Below, piece by piece: positions 44,708 to 53,388 of a stretch of DNA of 54,056 bases. Made by a program: the position numbers and the translations under genes. The notes below the pieces were generated by a model. It did not search any database and was not told where the DNA came from. It was given only the letters and a program-made list of their open reading frames with translations. Within the stretch, counting starts at the first letter, position 1. The number at the start of each line of letters is the position of its first letter. Source of the stretch: Massilia sp. YIM B02763 (GTDB lineage Bacteria > Pseudomonadota > Gammaproteobacteria > Burkholderiales > Burkholderiaceae_D); contig NZ_JASNRD010000010.1 in the NCBI RefSeq assembly GCF_030412015.1, positions 142,860 through 196,915 on the forward strand. The letters run 5' to 3'.

Positions 44708-45310
44708 TCAGGCTTTTACAAATCGAAACACACCCGGCGGCAGCCAATACAGGGCGCCGGCGATGGGGACGAGCAGCAGGTAGGGCCAGCTGCGCAGCGA
44801 CAGCTTCCAGTCCACGGGCGACGGCCAGAAGGACAGGAATTGCGGCGCCAGCACGAGGGTCAGCGCCAGGTCGACGGGGCCGAAGTGCCAGGCGCCGCGC
44901 GTGCGCCACCATGCCACGGCGACGGGCACCAGCAGCACCAGGAACGGCGCCAGCGCGGCCGGCGCCGCGTTGTACCAGCGCAGGTTGGCGAAGGTCACCG
45001 AGCCCAGCTCCCAGGTCCGGCCCGTGCGGCGCGGCACGATCGAGAAATTGGTCGGTTCGGCGCCCAGCAGCAGTCCCACCGAGAAATGCGCGAGCTCGTG
45101 GCAAAGCGTGCCCACGGCGCTGAAGACGAAGAACAGCGGATGCGCCGCCGTCACGATCCACAGCAGGAAGGCCAGCGCCAGCGAGGGCACCAGGTACAGC
45201 CCCATCTCGGCCAGGCTGCAGGCCCACGCCGGCAGGTGCGCCGCGCAGCCCTGCTGCAGGCCGGCCAGCGTGCCGGTCAGCATATCCAGCGACATGCCAT
45301 GCGGGATCAT
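44708..45310 (-). CDS. M50-like membrane metalloprotease homologue
   Basis: A 200-residue polytopic membrane protein with about five helices. A HExxH zinc motif (HELAH, in TLCHELAHFSVGLLLG) sits at the end of a hydrophobic segment, as in M50/site-2 protease relatives. A second conserved metal-ligand motif (such as NxxPxxxxDG) is not obvious, so activity is doubtful. It starts 22 bases after the tdk stop; the ATG at 45310 avoids overlap with tdk. 45295 is an alternative. Confidence 0.65.
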   Translation of the reverse strand: MIPHGMSLDMLTGTLAGLQQGCAAHLPAWACSLAEMGLYLVPSLALAFLLWIVTAAHPLFFVFSAVGTLCHELAHFSVGLLLGAEPTNFSIVPRRTGRTWELGSVTFANLRWYNAAPAALAPFLVLLVPVAVAWWRTRGAWHFGPVDLALTLVLAPQFLSFWPSPVDWKLSLRSWPYLLLVPIAGALYWLPPGVFRFVKA

Positions 45311-45332
45311 CGGGGCCTCGGCGAAGAACGCG

Positions 45333-45884
45333 TCAGCCCGTGTAGAAGCAGCGGCCGCAGGCCTGGCGGTAGCTTTCGTTGCCGCCGATGCTGACCTGCT
45401 CGCCTTCACGGATGCGCCGGCCTTCCGTGTCGACCCGGATATTCATCGTCGCCTTCTTGCCGCACGTGCAGATGTTCTTGATTTCCTCGATATCGTCGGC
45501 CAGGGCCAGCAGGTAGGCCGAACCCGGGAAGGGCTCGCCGCGGAAATCGCTGCGCAGGCCGTAGCAGATGACGGGCACGCCGCGCACCTGGGCCAGCTGG
45601 TGCAATTGCTGCACCTGCGCGGTGGTCAGGAACTGGGCCTCGTCGACCAGCACGCAGGAAACCTCGGGCGCACTGGCGAGAAAATCGGTGTTGCGGTCGA
45701 ACACGGCGGTCTGGCGCTGGGGACCCAGGCGCGACGTGATCTTGCCGACGCCGTAGCGGTCGTCGATGGCGGCCGTGTACAACTGCACCTTCTGGCCCTG
45801 CTCCTCGTAATTGTGGGCCACCTGGAGCAGCGACGTCGATTTGCCGGCGTTCATCGCCGAATACCTGAAATAGAGTTTTGCCAC
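45333..45884 (-). CDS. tdk: Thymidine kinase
   Basis: A 183-residue type II thymidine kinase that phosphorylates thymidine using ATP. The P-loop is FRYSAMNAGKSTSLL at the start, the second nucleotide motif is VLVDEAQFLT, and the substrate region is CYGLRSDFRGEPFPGSAYL. A zinc-binding lasso is formed by CTC and CGRC. It is probably co-transcribed with the M50-like gene. Confidence 0.95.
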   Translation of the reverse strand: MAKLYFRYSAMNAGKSTSLLQVAHNYEEQGQKVQLYTAAIDDRYGVGKITSRLGPQRQTAVFDRNTDFLASAPEVSCVLVDEAQFLTTAQVQQLHQLAQVRGVPVICYGLRSDFRGEPFPGSAYLLALADDIEEIKNICTCGKKATMNIRVDTEGRRIREGEQVSIGGNESYRQACGRCFYTG

Positions 45885-45978
45885 GGCCCCTGCCCTGCAA
45901 GAAAAATTGCAAAATTATAGCAAGCACGACGGAGCCAGCGCCAGCGACGCCTCCCTTCGCCGATGGCGCCGGCAGGGA

Positions 45979-46602
45979 TCAGCGGCGACGGCGCGCCGCC
46001 ACGCCCAGCAGGCCGATGCCGGCCAGCAGCATGCCGTAGGTGGCGGGTTCCGGCACGGCCAGCACGACGTTGTTGGCGGTCGGCCAGTACAGGCCGCCGT
46101 CGCCGGCCACGGTCACGGAGGTCAGCGCCGTATCGGACACGAAGCCCAGGAAGCTGCTGGTCGTCGTGCCGTTCAGCGCGTAGTCCAGCGTGCTGCCGTC
46201 GGCGGCCGTCAGTATCAGGTTACCGATCACGTACTGGCCCGAGATATTGGACGTAAAGAAATTGCCGCCGAAAGCACTCGCACCGCCGCTGAAGTTCTGG
46301 AACACGATCGGCGTGTACGCGTTCTCGTTGGACAGCCAGTAATCGCCGCCGGTGCCGCCGGTGCCGCCAGCGCCCCACAGGCCATCCGGCGAGTACGCCT
46401 GGTAGCCATAGGTGCCGGCGGTGCGGGCCAGCGTGGTGTCGTAGGGGACGACGCGCAGGTCGTCGAAGGTGTCGTAGCCCGGGGTCGACACGGCGCTCAG
46501 GAAAGCGGCCTGGCTCGTGTAGACGGTGATGGCGGCTTGGGCACCCGTGCCGGCGCACAGCAGTGCGGCGGCGAGGCAAAGCGGTTTCATGGTTTTCAGC
46601 AC
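45979..46602 (-). CDS. PEP-CTERM secreted protein
   Basis: A 207-residue exported protein. The GTG at 46602 has an aggag site six bases upstream; an ATG at 46590 is the alternative. Signal peptide MKPLCLAAALLCAGTGAQA, then a Gly-rich beta-type domain (TVYTSQAAFLSAVSTPGYDT, GTGGTGGDYWLSNENAY). The C-terminus is a typical PEP-CTERM tail, VPEPATYGMLLAGIGLLG followed by AARRRR. Function unknown beyond exosortase-dependent sorting. Confidence 0.85.
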   Translation of the reverse strand: MLKTMKPLCLAAALLCAGTGAQAAITVYTSQAAFLSAVSTPGYDTFDDLRVVPYDTTLARTAGTYGYQAYSPDGLWGAGGTGGTGGDYWLSNENAYTPIVFQNFSGGASAFGGNFFTSNISGQYVIGNLILTAADGSTLDYALNGTTTSSFLGFVSDTALTSVTVAGDGGLYWPTANNVVLAVPEPATYGMLLAGIGLLGVAARRRR

Positions 46603-46782
46603 GATTCGCTCCTGTCGGAAGGTCATGGTTGCGGGTTCATCTGTGGAAATGAGCGGCCAGGATGGGCCGCTCCCAGTTAATCCCAACTGCATGAACGTTG
46701 CAATCGTGCCAAGCGCATTTTGCGCTGGCCTTGCGCTACGTATAAGTGCGCGCATTCCTCCTAAGGCCGCTTCTGCAGATGC

Positions 46783-49104
46783 TTATTCGCCAGGATGATA
46801 TTTGCGTTCAAGATCTTTCTCGATGTCTTCCTTGTAGTAGAGAACATCCTTGAACTCGCCGCGGCTGTACATCTCGGCCTGGTCGGCGAAGTGCGGCGAG
46901 CGCGGGTCGCTGCTCTGCCCTCCCGCGAGGATGCTCTTGGCGCGTACGCGCGGGCCGAATTCCACGGCCGCCACGAAGCTGTTGCCGCGGTCGCCGTAGA
47001 TCCGCTTCGTGGTCTGCTTGGCCACCATGCCGAAGGACGCCAGCGAACCCCAGTTGGCGGAGGTAAACGCGACCGGCCAGCTCGGCTTGCCGTCGTCGTA
47101 GCGCTGCCGGATGTCGCCGCTGGCGCGCTGGAAACGGTTGATCTCGCCCCAGGGCGTCTTCCAGCTGCCGAAATCGGCCTGCAATTTGTCGGAGGCACGG
47201 GCCAGCGCGTCGAGGCGTTCCTGCGGCGTCAGGCTCGTCTGGATGAAGTCGACCACCGGCACCCGTTTCTCGCGCGCCCGCGCCGACGCCCCCTTGACCA
47301 TGTCCTGGCCCCAGTACACGGCCAGCGAGGTCGGCACCGAGTTCACGCCGAAGCGCAAGTCCCAGGCGCGCAGCACGGCGACCTGCTCGGCCAGGCGGCC
47401 CTTGAGCGCGTCCCCGGCGGGCAGCGCATCCCAGTCGCGCACGACGGCCGGCACCAGCGGCTCGAAGGCGGTCAGGTAGCTGTCGTAGGACTTGGCGATC
47501 AGGCCGTCCAGGGTCAGATCTTTCGTGCCCTGCAGCACGCGTTCGGCGTGGATGCCGCGCGCATTCTGCGGCAGCGACCACATATAGGCCGGATAGGCCG
47601 AGCAGTCTGGATTGCTCGCGCCGAAGCCCGTGCACGGCCAGTTGTTGGTGTTCGAGATGTAGCCGCTGGCCGGATTGAACAGCGTGATCGTTTCCTTGAC
47701 CTCGTGCAGGCCCTTCCACTCGGTGGCGGGATCGCTGCCGTCAACGGGGCGGGTCCAGTCGAAGCGCGGGTCGCGGCGCGGGATGAAATTGCCGTGGAAG
47801 TAGGCGATATTGCCGTCCGCATCCGCGTACACGGTATTGTTCGAGGAATTGGTGCGCAACTGCATGACCTTGTAGAAGTCGGCATAGTTGCGCGCCTTGG
47901 TGCGGCCATAGGACTGCATCAGCGCATGCATCGGGTCGTCCATCATCCGGATCGACACCCATTTGTTCCCCTCGCTGCGGATCACGGGGCCGTGCTGCGT
48001 GTAGTAGGCGGTGACGGTGCGCGTGGCCATGCCGCCGCTCGCCGTGCGGTACGGCAGCGCGATGCGCTTCTCGCGCACGGGTTTCATCTGGTCGCCGAAC
48101 TTGTAGAAGAACTTGCCGCCCTTTTCCACCACCGTTTCCAGGTATTCGTCGATGACGTCGCCGCCGCCGGAGGTGTGCATCCAGCCGATGCGGTCGTTGA
48201 AACCCTGGTAGATGAAGAACTGGCCCCAGGTGACGGCGCCGTAGGCATCCAGGCCCTCTTCGCTGACCATGTGCACTTCGGGACGGAAGTAGAACGAGGT
48301 GTGCGGGTTGATCATCAGCAGCGCATGGCCGTCGGCCGTCAGCTTCGGCGCGATGGCGAAGCCGTTCGAGCCGGTCGGCTCCTTGTCGAAGCCCTTGTCG
48401 AAGCCCTTGTCGAAGCCCATCTGCGCCTTGCCGTCCGCGTCCAGCGCGGCCAGCGCCACCGCCGGCTTCACTGCCTGCATCCCCGCCTGCGCCGCCTTGC
48501 CGTAGAACTCGCCCAGCCGCTTCGTGTCGATCTCCTCGATGTCGCCGCCGATGCTGCCTTCGCTGAAGCTCAGGGCCATCCACGGCTCGAAGCGGGTCAG
48601 GAGTTTCGGCTTGACCTGGGGATGCGAGGCCAGGTACCAGTTCAGGCCGTCGGCCCAGGCGTTCATCAGCTGCTTCAGCCAGGCCGGGCTGTCGGCATAC
48701 TTCGCCTTCAGCTCGGCCGGATCGATGTACAGCTTCATGCGCAGGTCGGTCCAGATCTCCTTCCCCCCCTCGACCTCGGCCAGGCGTCCCATCGCATTGA
48801 TGTAATTCAGTTCGACGCGGTTGAAGTCGTCCTCCGCCTGGGCGTACACCATGCCGAACACGGCATCCGCATCCGTCTTGCCGAACACGTGCGGGATGCC
48901 CCACTTGTCGCGCAGGATCGTCACGCGCTGCGCTTGTGCCTTCATGCGCGCCAGCGCGGCGGCATCGAACGTGCCGGCCTTCGCGGGCGCGGCGGCCGAC
49001 GTGGCGGCCTGGGCCGGAGAGACAAGCGGCAGCGCGGCAAGCGAGGCGCAGCCAAGGACGGTCGAAGCGATCAGACGGAAGCGGAAGCGACTAGGCTGCA
49101 TCAA
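46783..49104 (-). CDS. Penicillin acylase-family Ntn hydrolase
   Basis: A 773-residue exported precursor. Signal peptide to about residue 33. The alpha chain contains ILRDKWGIPHVFGKTDADAV and GMVYAQAEDDFNRVELN. The self-cleavage site is TGSNGFAI, with Ser246 becoming the N-terminal nucleophile of the beta chain, followed by MINPHTSF and QFFIYQGFNDRIGWMHT. Targets may be N-acyl homoserine lactones, aculeacin-type lipopeptides or beta-lactams; sequence alone does not decide. A triplicated GFDK repeat (230-241) sits just before the cleavage site. Confidence 0.9.
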   Translation of the reverse strand: MMQPSRFRFRLIASTVLGCASLAALPLVSPAQAATSAAAPAKAGTFDAAALARMKAQAQRVTILRDKWGIPHVFGKTDADAVFGMVYAQAEDDFNRVELNYINAMGRLAEVEGGKEIWTDLRMKLYIDPAELKAKYADSPAWLKQLMNAWADGLNWYLASHPQVKPKLLTRFEPWMALSFSEGSIGGDIEEIDTKRLGEFYGKAAQAGMQAVKPAVALAALDADGKAQMGFDKGFDKGFDKEPTGSNGFAIAPKLTADGHALLMINPHTSFYFRPEVHMVSEEGLDAYGAVTWGQFFIYQGFNDRIGWMHTSGGGDVIDEYLETVVEKGGKFFYKFGDQMKPVREKRIALPYRTASGGMATRTVTAYYTQHGPVIRSEGNKWVSIRMMDDPMHALMQSYGRTKARNYADFYKVMQLRTNSSNNTVYADADGNIAYFHGNFIPRRDPRFDWTRPVDGSDPATEWKGLHEVKETITLFNPASGYISNTNNWPCTGFGASNPDCSAYPAYMWSLPQNARGIHAERVLQGTKDLTLDGLIAKSYDSYLTAFEPLVPAVVRDWDALPAGDALKGRLAEQVAVLRAWDLRFGVNSVPTSLAVYWGQDMVKGASARAREKRVPVVDFIQTSLTPQERLDALARASDKLQADFGSWKTPWGEINRFQRASGDIRQRYDDGKPSWPVAFTSANWGSLASFGMVAKQTTKRIYGDRGNSFVAAVEFGPRVRAKSILAGGQSSDPRSPHFADQAEMYSRGEFKDVLYYKEDIEKDLERKYHPGE
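48382..48417 (-). repeat. Three tandem 12-base repeats coding GFDK
   Basis: cttgtcgaagcc is repeated three times without change inside the acylase gene, four codons before the autocleavage Ser. The unit keeps the reading frame. Confidence 0.9.
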
Positions 49105-49129
49105 TGGGTTCTCCTGGAGTGGGTGGGGA

Positions 49130-49933
49130 TCAGGCGCCGGCGCCGAGCGCGGCCAGCTTCTGCTTGAGGACTTCGTTTTCGGTCATCAGGGTCGCGACGC
49201 GGTCCTTCAGTTCGCCGACCTGGCTGCGCAAGGCCTTCACCTGTTCTTCCGGCGAGTCCGGCACGACCTCCTTCTTCGGCTTGGCGCCGGCCTTCTGTTC
49301 GCGCACCTGGCGCGCGGCCTGCTGCAACTCCTTCCGGCCGCCGGCGACGGCCGCGACCTGCGCCTGCGGGGGCAGCGAGGCGACGGTCGCCGCAGCGCTC
49401 ACCGAGATATCGCCCTTGCGCACGGCCTCCACGAGCTCCGGCGCCGCCGTCTTGCGGATGCGCTCGATCTGGCTCAGCGTATTGGCCGACACGCGGGCGG
49501 CCTTGGCCACGTCCTCGCGCGTGCTCCAGGGCGGATCGACGGGATCCTCTTCCGCTTCGGGCGCCGGCTGGTCCGGCGGCGCCTCGGCCGCACGCTGGGC
49601 CAGGCGGGCCGCGACGATTTCCTTCTTGCGCAGCGCCAGCATGCCGCGCTGGAAATCGGATACGCTGCGGCGCGCGAGATTATTGTCGATGACCCACAGC
49701 ATGACATCCTCGATCGACTCGAAACGGTCGTTCTGGACGGTGCGGAACGGGATGTCGTGCTTGCGGCAGATGTCGTAACGGTTGTGGCCGTCGATCAGGA
49801 CGTCGCGCCACAGCACGAGCGCGTCGCGGCAGCCTTCCGCCAGCAGGCTGCGTTCGAGCGCCGCGTACTCGACGGGCGTGAGCGGATCGATGAAGGAGCG
49901 GAGTTCCTCGTTGAGCGTGATATTCAATGTCAT
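49130..49933 (-). CDS. Orphan ParB/Srx-type nuclease-domain protein with coiled coil
   Basis: A 267-residue soluble protein. The N-terminal ParB-like domain (about residues 5-100) has LTPVEYAALERSLLAEGCRD, VLIDGHNRYDICRKHDIPF and VIDNNLARRSVSDFQRG. A helix-turn-helix follows (REDVAKAARVSANTLSQIER), and the C-terminus is a coiled coil (KALRSQVGELKDRVATLMTE). No parA is present, so this is not a partition operon. The start at 49933 fits the domain. It follows the acylase gene's start by 25 bases on the same strand. Confidence 0.8.
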   Translation of the reverse strand: MTLNITLNEELRSFIDPLTPVEYAALERSLLAEGCRDALVLWRDVLIDGHNRYDICRKHDIPFRTVQNDRFESIEDVMLWVIDNNLARRSVSDFQRGMLALRKKEIVAARLAQRAAEAPPDQPAPEAEEDPVDPPWSTREDVAKAARVSANTLSQIERIRKTAAPELVEAVRKGDISVSAAATVASLPPQAQVAAVAGGRKELQQAARQVREQKAGAKPKKEVVPDSPEEQVKALRSQVGELKDRVATLMTENEVLKQKLAALGAGA

Positions 49934-50107
49934 TCCTTGCCGATGTCCGGCGCGCACGCAACGGTGTGCGCGCCATCCGGCATGGTACAGCATCGAACGG
50001 CCCAGCCAAAGGAAGTCGTTGACGGATCGTCATGCCGGCGCCCGATCGCTCGCGTGCGCGCCCGCGAAACTGCTACAGTGCGTGCAGGCCAAATCCGGGA
50101 GGATGCG

Positions 50108-50299
50108 ATGAGCGCAACGAGCGAAACGACCACCGTCGTCGTCGACGGCAGGGTCTACGAGATGGGGAGCAGCGAGCGGGCCAGGGAAGCGGCGGAATGG
50201 GTGTACGAACATCCGGACGAGGCGACCCAGTTCGAGGACCATTTTGCCGACGCGGTGATCGTGGGCACGCCGGTGGGATCGACGTTCAGGCAGCAGTAG
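50108..50299 (+). CDS. Small acidic protein of unknown function
   Basis: A 63-residue protein starting MSATSETTTVVVDGRVYEMG behind a gggagga site. It is acidic, with EHPDEATQFEDHFADAV in the middle and no signal or membrane segment. It is divergent from the ParB-like gene. No family recognised; the good ribosome site and codon use support it. Confidence 0.55.
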   Translation: MSATSETTTVVVDGRVYEMGSSERAREAAEWVYEHPDEATQFEDHFADAVIVGTPVGSTFRQQ

Positions 50300-50640
50300 G
50301 ACGCGGTCCGTGCCGGCCAGCGTGCCGCACCGGCTTGTCCCTGCGCTTCGCCATCCTGGCGTGCTCCGGAGCCGTTCCATTCGCGGCGCGGTGCCTGTCG
50401 ATGCAGAGGCCGATGCATCGGATCATGCGCATGGCGCGCCACGGATGGACAGAGCCGCCGGCACATCGCTCGGCGCAAGCTGCGGGCGAGATCGCTGGCT
50501 CACGTCGTCACGTCATGGATGACCCGGTAACGAACCGAGATTGGAGGTTCACCGTTACATTCCGCGAGAATCCGCTGGAGCGATCCCACTAAACTGCGCC
50601 AGGACTGACGTGTTTAGTGGACTTACAGAAGGATGATCAC
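50300..50640. other. Intergenic region without a recognisable gene
   Basis: About 340 bases with no convincing coding frame. The only clear structure is an inverted repeat (50586-50620) near the end. Confidence 0.5.
50586..50620. promoter_or_regulatory. Inverted repeat upstream of the 81-residue gene
   Basis: Perfect 9-base arms ccactaaac and gtttagtgg, 17 bases apart, ending 20 bases before the GTG start at 50641. There is no T run, so an operator or RNA hairpin is more likely than a terminator. Confidence 0.4.
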
Positions 50641-50886
50641 GTGAATACCCTGGAACTGTTGCTCGCTGTTCACTTACGGAATATGGCCATCGACATGCGG
50701 AGTGCGTCCCGGTCGGATTTCTACGCTTCCATAGCGTCCTGCGGCGATGAAACCGAACGCCGAAAGCGGCTTGGTGCATGGGATCGCCAGAATCCCTTGA
50801 ACCGGTTCATTCCTGCGGCGCTGGCCGAGGTCGACGCAATCGCAGACCAGGTCCGCGATCTGCTGCGCGGCGCGGCCAGGTCATGA
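50641..50886 (+). CDS. Hypothetical 81-residue protein
   Basis: Starts at a GTG with an agaagga ribosome site (NTLELLLAVHLRNMAIDMRS). It is helical and polar with one Cys (IASCGDETERR), and without membrane segment. No family is recognised. It stands alone between a structured upstream region and the tRNA. Bases 887-1063 after 50000 hold no further gene. Confidence 0.45.
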   Translation: MNTLELLLAVHLRNMAIDMRSASRSDFYASIASCGDETERRKRLGAWDRQNPLNRFIPAALAEVDAIADQVRDLLRGAARS

Positions 50887-51063
50887 CGCCAAGGCGTCTG
50901 GGGAACCACAAGCGCATGCGGAGGGACGATCCCGGCAACGGCACGGCCCACGGTTGAAGCGCGCGATGCGGCCCGCCCGCACCTTTTGCGGAAAGGCGAC
51001 GCGCAACGGAAACACGGTGGAAGCAGGACGGTCGGTGGCGGAGTGGAAAGCAGCATTGGCACA

Positions 51064-51150
51064 TGGTGCCCGGAGCCGGGATCGAACCGGCACGCCGTTT
51101 CCGGCACGGGATTTTAAGTCCCGGGTGTCTACCAGTTTCACCATCCGGGC
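51064..51150 (-). tRNA. tRNA-Leu (anticodon TAA)
   Basis: An 87-base tRNA on the minus strand with a 7-base acceptor stem (gcccgga/tccgggc), an encoded CCA end, an anticodon loop cttaaaa giving TAA, the long variable arm of class II leucine tRNAs, and the T-arm ggttcgatcc. Confidence 0.95.
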
Positions 51151-51189
51151 TGCGGCCGCGATTCTAGCACAGCCCGCGGGCATCCAGGG

Positions 51190-52380
51190 TCAAACTTGCA
51201 AGATTGCACTGGCTGCACGCTGCCCTGGCCCGTCCTGGGCACAGCACACGCGGTTGCGGCCTGCGTTCTTGGCCGCGTACAGCGCCGTGTCGGCCCGTTC
51301 CATCATGCGGGCAACCGCCTCGTCCTCGCCCAGCGTCGCCACGCCCACGCTGACCGTGTAGCAGACCAGTCCGTCGGCGCCGTCGCGCACGGCGCCCTGC
51401 GCCAGCGCCGCCCGCAGGCGCTCGGCGGCGACGAGGGCGTGGGCCGTGCCCGTCTGCGGAAGCAGCACGGCGAATTCCTCGCCGCCCAGGCGCGCGCATG
51501 CGTCGATGCCGCGCAGGACGCTGCCGGCGCGCAGGACGATGTCGACCAGGACCCGGTCGCCGACCGCGTGGCCATGCGTGTCGTTGATGGACTTGAAATG
51601 GTCGACGTCGAACACCAGCACGGACAAGTCGCCCCCGCCGCGGGCGATGCGCTCGCGTTCGCGCTCGGCCAGGCCGGAGAAGGCGCGCCGCGTCCAGGCG
51701 CCGGTCAGGAAGTCGTGTTCGGCCGCGTACGTGGTGCGGGCGATGATGTCGGCATTCGCCATCATGACGGCGCCCAGGGTCAGCGTCGGCAGCGCCAGCG
51801 TGCCCAGCGCCACGAAGACCAGGTTCAGGACCGACGCGTCGAACACCGACACGTCGGTACCGAGGTTGGCCATGTACAGCACGAAGCGCGCTCCGTAGCC
51901 GCCCGCCTGCCAGGCCGCCGACCAGAACGCGAAGCGGGCCGGATAACGCGCCCCGCCCGGATTGGCCGAGCGCCGCAGCGCCCAGGCGATGGCGGCGCTG
52001 ACCGCGCCGTGGAAGACCGAAGTCAGCGCGATGCGCAGCGCCGTCGCGTCGACGACGTAATGGAACCAGGCGAGCGACACGGTCGATACAAGCGCCAGTG
52101 CGGCCAGGCGCCGCACCGGCACGGGCCGCCCCAAGTGGCGCAGGAAGCCCGCGTACATGAAGATGGGCGCGCACAGCAGCAGCAGGTTGGCGAGGTCGAA
52201 CGAGAGCACGTCCGGCACGTGGCCGCGCGCCGCGAACAGCAGCAGCGCGGCGATCGCCAGCGCGTTGGCGAGCGACCAGGCGCGCATGCCTGCCACCGCA
52301 TGGCGCGCCAGCGACAGCAGCACCATCAGCATCACCACGGACAGCGCCGTGGTCACGAGAAGAAGAAGGAGGACACTCAA
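51190..52380 (-). CDS. Membrane-bound diguanylate cyclase (7-TM sensor + GGDEF)
   Basis: A 396-residue protein. The first 210 residues form about seven membrane helices, an unnamed MASE-like sensor. The GGDEF domain has HDFLTGAWTRRAFSGLAE, VFDVDHFKSINDTHGHAVGD and an intact GGEEF; an RxxD I-site (RGID) lies five residues earlier. It should make cyclic di-GMP and be product-inhibited. The start is a TTG at 52380 without a strong ribosome site; 52356 (GTG) is possible. It lies just upstream of tRNA-Leu on the same strand. Confidence 0.9.
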   Translation of the reverse strand: MSVLLLLLVTTALSVVMLMVLLSLARHAVAGMRAWSLANALAIAALLLFAARGHVPDVLSFDLANLLLLCAPIFMYAGFLRHLGRPVPVRRLAALALVSTVSLAWFHYVVDATALRIALTSVFHGAVSAAIAWALRRSANPGGARYPARFAFWSAAWQAGGYGARFVLYMANLGTDVSVFDASVLNLVFVALGTLALPTLTLGAVMMANADIIARTTYAAEHDFLTGAWTRRAFSGLAERERERIARGGGDLSVLVFDVDHFKSINDTHGHAVGDRVLVDIVLRAGSVLRGIDACARLGGEEFAVLLPQTGTAHALVAAERLRAALAQGAVRDGADGLVCYTVSVGVATLGEDEAVARMMERADTALYAAKNAGRNRVCCAQDGPGQRAASAILQV

Positions 52381-52627
52381 ATCGGTTCGGGAGCGTGCGG
52401 CGGTCGACGCGGATCGGCTGCCAGGGGATGGCGCAAGGCTTGCGCTAAGGAAATTAAGCGGCTTATATTATCAAACTCCCTCGTTTTCTCCTATCCCGAC
52501 GACAGATATTTACAAAGTCTGTCGACTCCCCACGCTCCTCCTCAGGGAAAGTACTCAAACAACAATGTTCGGCGCACGACGGCGCTAGCGAGCGACCCGG
52601 CAATGCCGATTGCATTAACATCGTGTC

Positions 52628-53299
52628 ATGTGTGGACGATTTGACCAAAGCCAGACCGCGCGCCATTACGCCAATCTGATCGGTTGGCTGGACGCCGTCT
52701 ACGACAGCGAATCCGCGCCGACGACCAACGCGGCGCCGGGCAGCTATCATCCCGTGATGCACGTGCAGGAAGGCGAGCGGCGCGTCGACGACGTGTTCTG
52801 GGGCTACCGCGCCAAATGGGCCGAAGGCAAGGTACCCATTTCCATCAATGCGCGCATGGACAAGCTCGCCAACCGCTACTGGTCCCGTCTCGTCAAGAAG
52901 GGACGCGGCATCGTGCCGGCCGAAGGCTGGTACGAATGGACGGGCGAAAAAGGTCACAAGCAGCCCTGGCACATCCACCGCAAGGACGGCGCCCCGCTGT
53001 TCATGGTCGCCCTGGCCAATTTCGGGACCTTCGAGGAGCATCGCGCCGAAGCGGGCTTCGTCATCGTCACCGACGACGCCTCGGGCGGCATGCTCGACCT
53101 GCACGACCGCCGTCCCGTCGTGCTCGAAGCGGCGGATGCGCAGCTGTGGCTGGACCCGGACCTGCCGCCGGAGCAGGCACTGGAACTCGTGCGCCGCAGC
53201 GCCGTGCCGGCGGACCGATTCGATTGGTACAAGGTGAGCACCGCCGTCAACCGCGTCGGCAGCAACGGCCCGCAGATCGCGGCGCCGATCGATGACTAG
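52628..53299 (+). CDS. yedK: SOS response-associated protein YedK/HMCES (SRAP)
   Basis: A 223-residue SRAP-family protein, which crosslinks to abasic sites in single-stranded DNA. Cys2 (MCGRFDQ) becomes the catalytic N-terminal residue. Other active-site parts are INARMDKL (Asn), VPAEGWYEWTG (Glu) and LDLHDRRPVVL (His). Length and motifs are normal. It is divergent from the diguanylate cyclase; 52381-52627 shows no gene. Confidence 0.95.
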   Translation: MCGRFDQSQTARHYANLIGWLDAVYDSESAPTTNAAPGSYHPVMHVQEGERRVDDVFWGYRAKWAEGKVPISINARMDKLANRYWSRLVKKGRGIVPAEGWYEWTGEKGHKQPWHIHRKDGAPLFMVALANFGTFEEHRAEAGFVIVTDDASGGMLDLHDRRPVVLEAADAQLWLDPDLPPEQALELVRRSAVPADRFDWYKVSTAVNRVGSNGPQIAAPIDD

Positions 53300-53322
53300 C
53301 CGCCCCACCTCGTTCGACGACA

Positions 53323-53353
53323 AAAAAGCCCGCAGGCCGTAAGGCGTGCGGGC
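53323..53353 (-). terminator. Terminator of the beta-helix gene
   Basis: Stem agcccgca/tgcgggct with a 12-base loop; on the minus strand it is followed by six T residues. It lies between two convergent genes and ends the minus-strand one. Confidence 0.8.
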
Positions 53354-53388
53354 TGCTTGCATCCGATCGATGCCGGTCAGTGCTGCGA

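Noticed and set aside
46795..49167. 790-codon frame opposite the acylase gene
   Set aside because: Shadow frame; composition is low complexity and no motif is seen.
49130..49933. Chromosome or plasmid partition operon
   Set aside because: Only a ParB-like gene is present. There is no parA, no parS-like repeat and no replication gene.
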